DNA from: Hypsibius dujardini
Lineage: Eukaryota; Tardigrada; Eutardigrada; Parachela; Hypsibiidae
NCBI GenBank assembly: GCA_001579985.1
Contig: LRSR01010678.1
Coordinates: forward strand, 1-25,444
Length of the DNA: 25,444 nt
Direction of reading: 5' to 3'
Shown here: positions 19,969-25,444 of the stretch, piece after piece
Position numbering within the stretch: position 1 is the stretch's first letter
How the letters are laid out: each line of letters opens with the position of its first letter
The notes under the pieces: generated by a model
The model's database searches: none
Told to the model about the DNA's origin: nothing
Seen by the model: only the letters and a program-made list of their open reading frames with translations
Translations under genes and position numbers: made by a program

Positions 19969-22216
19969 CTACGACCGAATCCTTTTGACTATGGGAATGA
20001 GCAGAAGGGCGGCTCCACCACAAAAACCCAGGGATCCTTTTAGGATGAATAGGATGGTATGGTTAGCGCCAGTCACTGAGATAAGCCAGCCTAAAAAGGA
20101 ACAGAAATCGCTCGAAATACGTTGGAAGCTGTAGTTCACAAAAAACTTACCGGCGAACGGTGGGCCAACAATACAGGCGAATCCGCGGAATATTCCGATG
20201 TTGCCGTAAATCGGGCCAAACAATTCGATACCAAAATGATCGACTAGAACCACGGTCGTCAGAGCGAACATACATCCTAAAAATCCAAACAACACTAACT
20301 AAGATAACTGTCTGTCTGTCTGCTTGCTGGCCTGTCTGCAAGCCTACGTGCCTCCATGCCTCCATGCCTCCATGCCTGCCTGTTTGCCTGCTTGCCTGCT
20401 TAACTGTTTGCCTACTTGCCTGCCTGCGCCTCAGGCTGCCTGCGTACTTATGTTTGAAAAAATTATTATCTTAATGGAGCGCCGTTAGGCAATGACTCAC
20501 AGACTCACCGTAACCTGCTCCGAAGACAACGGCATATAGGGCGACTGAAACAAACGAGGTTCCTAACGTGCTGATTGCCGTGGCAAGACCATACGTCATG
20601 ATGGCTCCACTGAGCAAGAACAACCGACTCCTTGGAAAAATATTTCCTAAAGCTCCAAATACAAGTCGTCCTGCCGTGTTGGCGATGCCCATAATGGAAA
20701 TTATATAAGCCGCCTGCATAACTTCGACAGACAAATCGTTGACCGCTCGATTGTATAGAAAAACAAGGGGACCACTGGCTGAAAGGAATGTCAAGAACTG
20801 ACTGAATCCAAACACCCAGAACATCCAGTTGCGCACTATGTCACCCATGTTTTGCTTCTTTTCGGTCCTCGGTTGGGGAACATCTCCGTTTTCCGTGATA
20901 CTAAATCGCCTCGCCGCACCAAGTGGAATACTTTCTTCCTGCTCATCGTCGAATATTGCCAGTTTATTCGGACGATCTTCCCGCAGTTGTAGGGTCAAAC
21001 TACTTTTCTGTATAAATCAGTTTTATTAAAATGGCGATTTTCTACCGGAACAGGAACTGGTTGCACACTACTGTATACTGTACTACCGTACCTTTGCCGC
21101 ATAGGCCACAGGGCGTAAGCTCCGTCTCGGGAGAGGGCGTAAGAGTAGAGCAAAGACACAACCTTGAAATGCCAGGCCACCCTCTGTTCAAAAGTAGCGC
21201 AAAAAGGTTCAACCACGAACTCAAAGCATATAAAAACTGGTGTAGACAGTATTGGACAACACATGTAATGATGTTGATTTGGTCAAGAACTCTCAATATA
21301 CTAGCAATAGGCACAAAATTATACGGATCAAGTAAAAAGACGCAGATACAAGCACAGGCAATGAAAGAACCCAAAGACACCAACACAGACAGAAGCACGG
21401 GGATGATCACAAACAATCACAAACACAGACACAAACACAAACACAGGCATAGACAGGCATAGACACAGACACAAATGGATGAAGTGATGGTAAAAAGTTC
21501 TCCAGAGATGCGTGAACGAACCAATAAGTAGAGCGCCTTCTCGTCCATAATGGCTTAACATTAGCCGAACGAGAGGTGCGAACAAGAAGATCCCAAAGCC
21601 AGCTCCGGAAACAGCCAGACCAGTGGCCAGCGCTCGTCTCGTATCGAACCACCGGCTAACCGCAGTCACTGACGAGATGAACATGAAGCCTGTTCCGATA
21701 CCTGAATATCGAACCGATTTCAAGGTGAAACAGACTAATCGATAAGGCGTCTGGAACTGGAAGTGTGTGTCAGTATTACCGGATATAAGACCAAGACAGA
21801 CGATGACAACATAAATGGAAGTTGCAAATGCAGCTCCAATGCATCCCAACCCCGCAATGAGGCTGCCTGCGAAGGAAACCCCGGAAGTGCCGATTTTGCC
21901 CATCAACCATCCCGCGACCGGTCCTGATAAAAGGAACAAAGAAGGAACATAATGTGTAAGAATGAGAATAAAATACTCAAACAGGAGGTTTGTTGAAAAA
22001 TAACATGTGCAAAAACAAACCGATGCCAAAGAGAATGCCGAGATGCAGGGCAGCGACCCATGCTGCAGTGGAGGGGAGAACGGGAAAGACTTCCAGGAAG
22101 GGTTTATAGTAGATGCCGAGAGTGTAGGCCACACCGAGCGACAGGACATGCTGCATAAAAGCCGCAAACACCACAATCCAACCGAATCCGCCGTTTGGAG
22201 CAGGCGTTACTTCCAT
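19969..22216 (-). CDS. Monocarboxylate transporter-like MFS protein (SLC16 family)
   Basis: Complete gene of seven exons: 22021-22216, 21780-21923, 21522-21701, 21092-21183, 20509-21007, 20151-20276 and 19969-20090. All junctions are GT-AG with agreeing phases and give 452 aa, normal for SLC16. The family signature at the start of TM1 appears as NGGFGWIVVFAAF (usually DGGWGW; Asp is replaced by Asn). GPVAGWLMGKIG, then RRALATGLAVSGAGFG with PLV and YGREGALL (TM4-6 region), match the family. The long cytoplasmic loop between TM6 and TM7 is in exon 5 (charged EDRPNKLAIFDDEQEES). TM8 has IMGIANTAGRLVFG, and TM11 to the end has FRGFACIVGPPFAG joined by splicing to WLISVTGA. The protein should move a monocarboxylate or related organic solute across the plasma membrane. 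The substrate cannot be read from sequence because many SLC16 members are orphans. A TTTTTTGTTAG acceptor-like site lies about 16 bp before the ATG. The introns carry CTGT/CCTG and CACAGA arrays. Confidence 0.93.
20310..20437 (+). repeat. CTGT/CCTG degenerate tetranucleotide array in an MCT intron
   Basis: TCTG, CCTG and CTTG units, with a CCATGCCT triplication, filling much of intron 20277-20508 of the transporter gene. Confidence 0.8.
21416..21476 (+). repeat. CACAGA/CACAAA hexanucleotide array in an MCT intron
   Basis: Degenerate ACAAAC/ACAGAC/ATAGAC hexamers inside intron 21184-21521 of the transporter gene. This is the same repeat family as the arrays in the PRCP introns. Confidence 0.85.
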
Positions 22217-23587
22217 TTTACAGAGGGAACTCTAACAAAAAATCACCAACATCGGTTTCACCCAAAGATAGTATCATTCGAGGTCTTGCACGAAGCTTTC
22301 GTTCATTTTCTTTCCGTTTCATTTCATGTGTTGCGCAGGCCCTGGAGTGTCTTAGATACAGACACGCTGACGGCAATTAAAGCGGTAGTAAAGGCTGCGT
22401 TTGATCTTCATTTCGATACGGCTATAAAAATGTTTGTCGCCGGCAGTGTTGACTGAGTCGATCGTCAGACCTTCGTCGGCGCAATAGAGTTTCCGTAAAG
22501 GTAAGCGCGGGTTTATGTGTCGATCGAAGTGTATCTGGCACGTATTGCAAGTGTCTATATATATGTTCCCGCGATCGACGAGGATGGCACATTCCCCGTG
22601 AATAACCGTGCACAAGATTTACACCAACAGCGCTGTGACTTACAAATTATTATTCTTCAATTAATAATTTAGTGTTAGTAGGGAACGTCGTCCAACCGCG
22701 AGTCAGAGACTCTGACATTTATTTATAACTTTACCACAGCAATTTGCCCGACAAAAAACTTTCCCTTTACGAGCCATCTGATTGACCAACTAAATTTTGA
22801 GCTCAGTGTTTGTCTGCATAATTTTCTCCTTCCTTAAAAAGCCCATCTATTAACTGATAAATCAAAAATAAACTGTCTAGCACGCTTTTTTAAAATACAA
22901 ACTCCGTTCGCAAGATATTTAAATTTGACTTGGTTTTTCTTTTGGTTTGGTTTCAATTAATTATTTATTTATTGCGCACTTCCCTTGATAGTTTAATTTG
23001 AAATTAATCAGGTGCATCCGAAACGTGTATCTGAAATGAACGGACGGAGCTGTCGTCTTAACCATGTGAATGCGCAAAACATACAGGGTAATCGACCAGC
23101 GCACACAAAAGTGATAGCTTCCATGGCGACCAAAATAATTTTAATCAAAATAAAGTAAGTTCTCGCTGATAACTGGACCGCACGACCTCCAGCTTCCGAA
23201 CGAGCTCGTTTATCCCAACTGCAAAGACAACGCCTCCCAACGTCAAAACCTTGCAAGTGGACAGAGGCAGTATCTCTTCCTAGCCCCTCCTCCGGTCCCT
23301 TAACGCGGCGACCTTCGCTCCCGTCGGATCATGACCTCGACGAGCTCCTTATCGAACGATGCAATCGACCTACTATCCACATCAAACTATTCACAAGCAA
23401 CGTATTTGTATGTTCTAAACACAAGACCGTCTCTCTCATTACAACCTCGTTGACATTAAAGCCAACTTTTCCTCTAAATCTCTCTTTGTTTCTCAGACCT
23501 TTAAAATTCTAAACTCGGATGATTTAATGTTGCATTCAAAGCGATCGGGCATTTCCTATACTAATACGTTTTCCCTCCGTCATAATA
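22217..23587. other. Divergent upstream region between MCT (-) and PRCP (+)
   Basis: About 1.4 kb between two divergently transcribed genes, so it should carry both promoters. I see no TATA-type element I would defend. It holds the tentative minus-strand cysteine-rich exon at 22352-22559 and otherwise AT-rich DNA. A short minus-strand frame from ATG 23124 (MEAITFVCAGRLPCMFCAF) could be a signal-peptide exon, but its donor phase does not join the downstream segment without a stop. Confidence 0.45.
22352..22559 (-). CDS. Tentative terminal exon of a small cysteine-containing protein
   Basis: A minus-strand frame ends at TAA 22352 and is open back to about 22615, where an in-frame TAA precedes it with no ATG. 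A usable acceptor (ACATATATATAG) would start an exon near 22559. The peptide contains TCNTC, LYCADEG, FNCRQRVC and a mixed, protein-like composition. The spaced Cys pairs and the part 5' of the acceptor (CAILVDRGNIYIDTC) vaguely resemble a von Willebrand C-like module. I could not find a phase-compatible upstream exon, so the call is weak. It lies just upstream of the MCT start on the same strand. Confidence 0.25.
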
Positions 23588-25229
23588 ATGGGCAGGAGCC
23601 TTTATAGTTTCCTTTCGTTATTCCTGCACCTCGGGGTATTTTGCGCATGGCCTGGTAGACTAATCTCCAACGTCCAAGGTCGCGATCTCAAGGCCAAAAA
23701 CTCCCTATGCGATGTGAAACATTTCACTCAGAAATTGGATCACTTTAGGTATGACAGCATCTCCAGAACAAAGACATCTCTGATGATGATTAAGGTTTCA
23801 ACAAAAGAAATCAATATAGTTTTCCAAATGTTTGTCTGCGTAGTTTCGCAAGAAATGACACTTTCCGCCAACGCTACGTCATTTGCCAGGAACATTGGTC
23901 CAGTGGAGGCCCGCTTCTTTTCTATACAGGAAATGAGGGTATGTTATATATACATCTGCTTAACTAAATCTCTAGCTCAAGTGAGACAAGTAATTACTTA
24001 TTTCCTACAAAATTATCTTGATATCATTAGGCGATATAATGTTGTTTGTTAACAATACGGGATTCCTCTTCGAAATGGCTCCCCAACTGAATGCCATGAT
24101 CGTATTCGCTGAGCACCGCTACTACGGCCAGTCTATCCCGTTTGACGGCAAAACGCTCAATTCTACTACGCTGCCCTGGCTGACATCGACCCAAGCCTTA
24201 GCCGACTACAACTACATCATCCACCATTTAAAACGAACTATTCCCGGACTGAAACAATCACCGGTAGTGGCGGTCGGCGGCAGTTACGGAGGCATGCTGG
24301 CTGCTTGGATGCGGATGAAGTATCCGGCCACAGTCATTGGAGCACTCTCCAGCTCTGCTCCGATTCTCCAGTTTGGAAATCAGATTCCATGCAACACTTT
24401 TGCGAAGATTGCAACGCAGGATTACAAAATGGCATCTCCGGTGTGCGTGGATACGATTCGGCGGTCGTGGACAATTATGGAGGACTTTTGGAAGGATCAA
24501 GCAGGCAGGGACTGGTTGAAGGATAACTTTAGAGTGTGTCAGATTCTGGACGATCGGAAAGTGAAACTGGCGGACTTTCGATTGTGGCTCTTCTCCGGCT
24601 GGACGTATATGGTCAGTCTGAAGTTCAACTAACATTGAAAACAAAAATAGACAGACACAAACACAGACACAGACACAGATACAGACACAGACACAGACAC
24701 AGACACAGACACAAACACAGACACAGACACAGACACAGACACAGACACAGATACAGTCATAGACAGAAACCGCTGTAAACAGAAAAATGTTATTAGGCAA
24801 TGACGGACTATCCTTATCCAACCGAATTTCTCAAGCCAATGCCTGGTTGGCCAGTAAAAGCCGCCTGCCAACACCTCAGCGACCTGTGTAGTTTTAAAAC
24901 CGACCGGGACCTCCTGATCGCTGTATACAAAGGCATTTCTGTCTATTACAACTACACTGGTCAAGTCAAAGACTGCTTCAACATCTCGGACTCTTCCACC
25001 GGAACCGCTTTGGGTGACACACAATGGGACTATCAAGCCTGTTCGGAGCTGGTCATGCCGGACTGCACGGACGGGAAAACTGACATGTTTTACTATCGCC
25101 CATGGAACATTTCCGAGTACAACCGAGAATGCCATAAGAACTTTGCAGTCAAACCAGATCCGTCTTTGGCTATCCGGGAGTACGGTGGACGGGATCTAGT
25201 AGCTCATAGCAATATTATTTTTTCGAACG
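23588..25229 (+). CDS. PRCP: Lysosomal Pro-X carboxypeptidase-like protein (peptidase S28), 3' end outside window
   Basis: Serine carboxypeptidase of family S28, which removes residues after a penultimate proline. PRCP-type members act in lysosomes or are secreted. Exons: 23588-23748, 23844-23938, 24031-24611 and 24797-25229. All phases agree and the gene continues past the edge (phase-1 donor GTAAGA). 423 codons are visible. Residues 1-20 form a signal peptide (SLYSFLSLFLHLGVFCAWP). HFTQKLDHF joins across the first intron to FARNDTFRQRYV, then LLFYTGNEG, VFAEHRYYGQSIPF and the nucleophile elbow GGSYGGM with Ser170 (codon 24282-24284). DYPYPTEFLKPMPGWPVKAAC, YYNYTGQVKDC and QWDYQACSELVMP match PRCP rather than the shorter DPP7 pattern as far as I can judge. 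The catalytic Asp (in the DPWSGGG-type motif) and His lie downstream of the window. Two introns carry long CACAGA-type arrays in opposite orientation around exon 4. Confidence 0.93.
24651..24766 (+). repeat. (CACAGA)n hexanucleotide array in PRCP intron 3
   Basis: Nearly pure ACAGAC units with occasional ACAAAC and ATACAG variants, inside intron 24612-24796. It is the reverse complement of the array in the next intron. Confidence 0.92.
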
Positions 25230-25302
25230 GTAAGAACACTAAAATTATCAATTAGGCTTCTCTAACATCGTAATTCTTATGTCTTGGCTGACTAAGTAGA
25301 TA

Positions 25303-25444
25303 AGTCTGTCTGTATCTGTGCCTGTGTCTGTGCCTGTGTCTGTGCCTGTGTCTGTGTTTGTGTTTGTGTCTGTGTCTGTGTCTGTGTCTGTGTCTGTGTC
25401 TATATATTTGCCGGTGTCTTTGTTTTTATCTATGTCTGTGTCTG
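25303..25444 (+). repeat. (TCTGTG)n hexanucleotide array in PRCP intron 4 (runs off the edge)
   Basis: TCTGTG/CCTGTG/TTTGTG units extending to the end of the window, in the intron that begins at 25230. The orientation is opposite to the array at 24651-24766. Confidence 0.92.

Noticed and set aside
24258-25135. Minus-strand frames with long Val/Cys/Ser runs
   Set aside because: Antisense shadows of the PRCP exons and translations of the CACAGA array.
1-25444. tRNA, rRNA or CRISPR features
   Set aside because: I looked for T-loop (GGTTCRANTCC) signatures and regular spacer-repeat arrays and saw none; the tandem arrays present are microsatellites.

Overview
The window is animal nuclear DNA. 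Genes are split by short GT-AG introns (60 to about 460 bp), intergenic DNA is AT-rich, and microsatellites and foldback repeats are frequent. Several proteins are typical of animals: a GTP cyclohydrolase feedback regulator (GFRP), an SLC16 transporter, a two-domain thyroglobulin type-1 protein, a Pro-X carboxypeptidase (peptidase S28) and a family-2-like cytochrome P450. Splice-acceptor-like sites just upstream of several start codons would fit spliced-leader trans-splicing. An invertebrate such as a flatworm is a reasonable guess, but the sequence alone does not prove the phylum.

Layout: 1-5117 has no gene I can support (AT-rich DNA, simple repeats, a possible LTR-retrotransposon scrap). 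5118-6737 (+) holds the last three coding exons of a proline/serine-rich protein ending in a polybasic stretch and a CaaX box (CSIM). 7659-8818 (+), possibly on to 9776, is a 5'-truncated cytochrome P450 with an in-frame TAA inside the K-helix ExxR motif. 10770-11787 (-) is D-aminoacyl-tRNA deacylase in two exons. 12626-13006 (-) is GFRP in one exon. 13690-14085 is an inverted repeat-rich element. 15106-15639 (+) is an acidic protein of unknown function. 16858-17834 (-) is a secreted two-domain thyroglobulin type-1 protein. 18741-19247 (-) is a secretory precursor with a dibasic-flanked C-x5-C segment. 19969-22216 (-) is a complete seven-exon monocarboxylate transporter-like gene. 23588 to beyond the right edge (+) is a PRCP-like lysosomal/secreted serine carboxypeptidase whose last exons are missing.

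The genes are not an operon and share no obvious pathway. They are independent housekeeping and secretory genes: tRNA proofreading, tetrahydrobiopterin control, solute transport and extracellular/lysosomal proteolysis. The most distinctive structural feature is that simple-repeat arrays tend to lie as reverse-complement pairs around single exons, in the CaaX gene and in PRCP. Several other foldback (inverted repeat) elements sit in introns, a 3' UTR and intergenic DNA. Gene models were assembled by hand from reading-frame continuity, splice-site consensus and phase agreement; no search or alignment was run.
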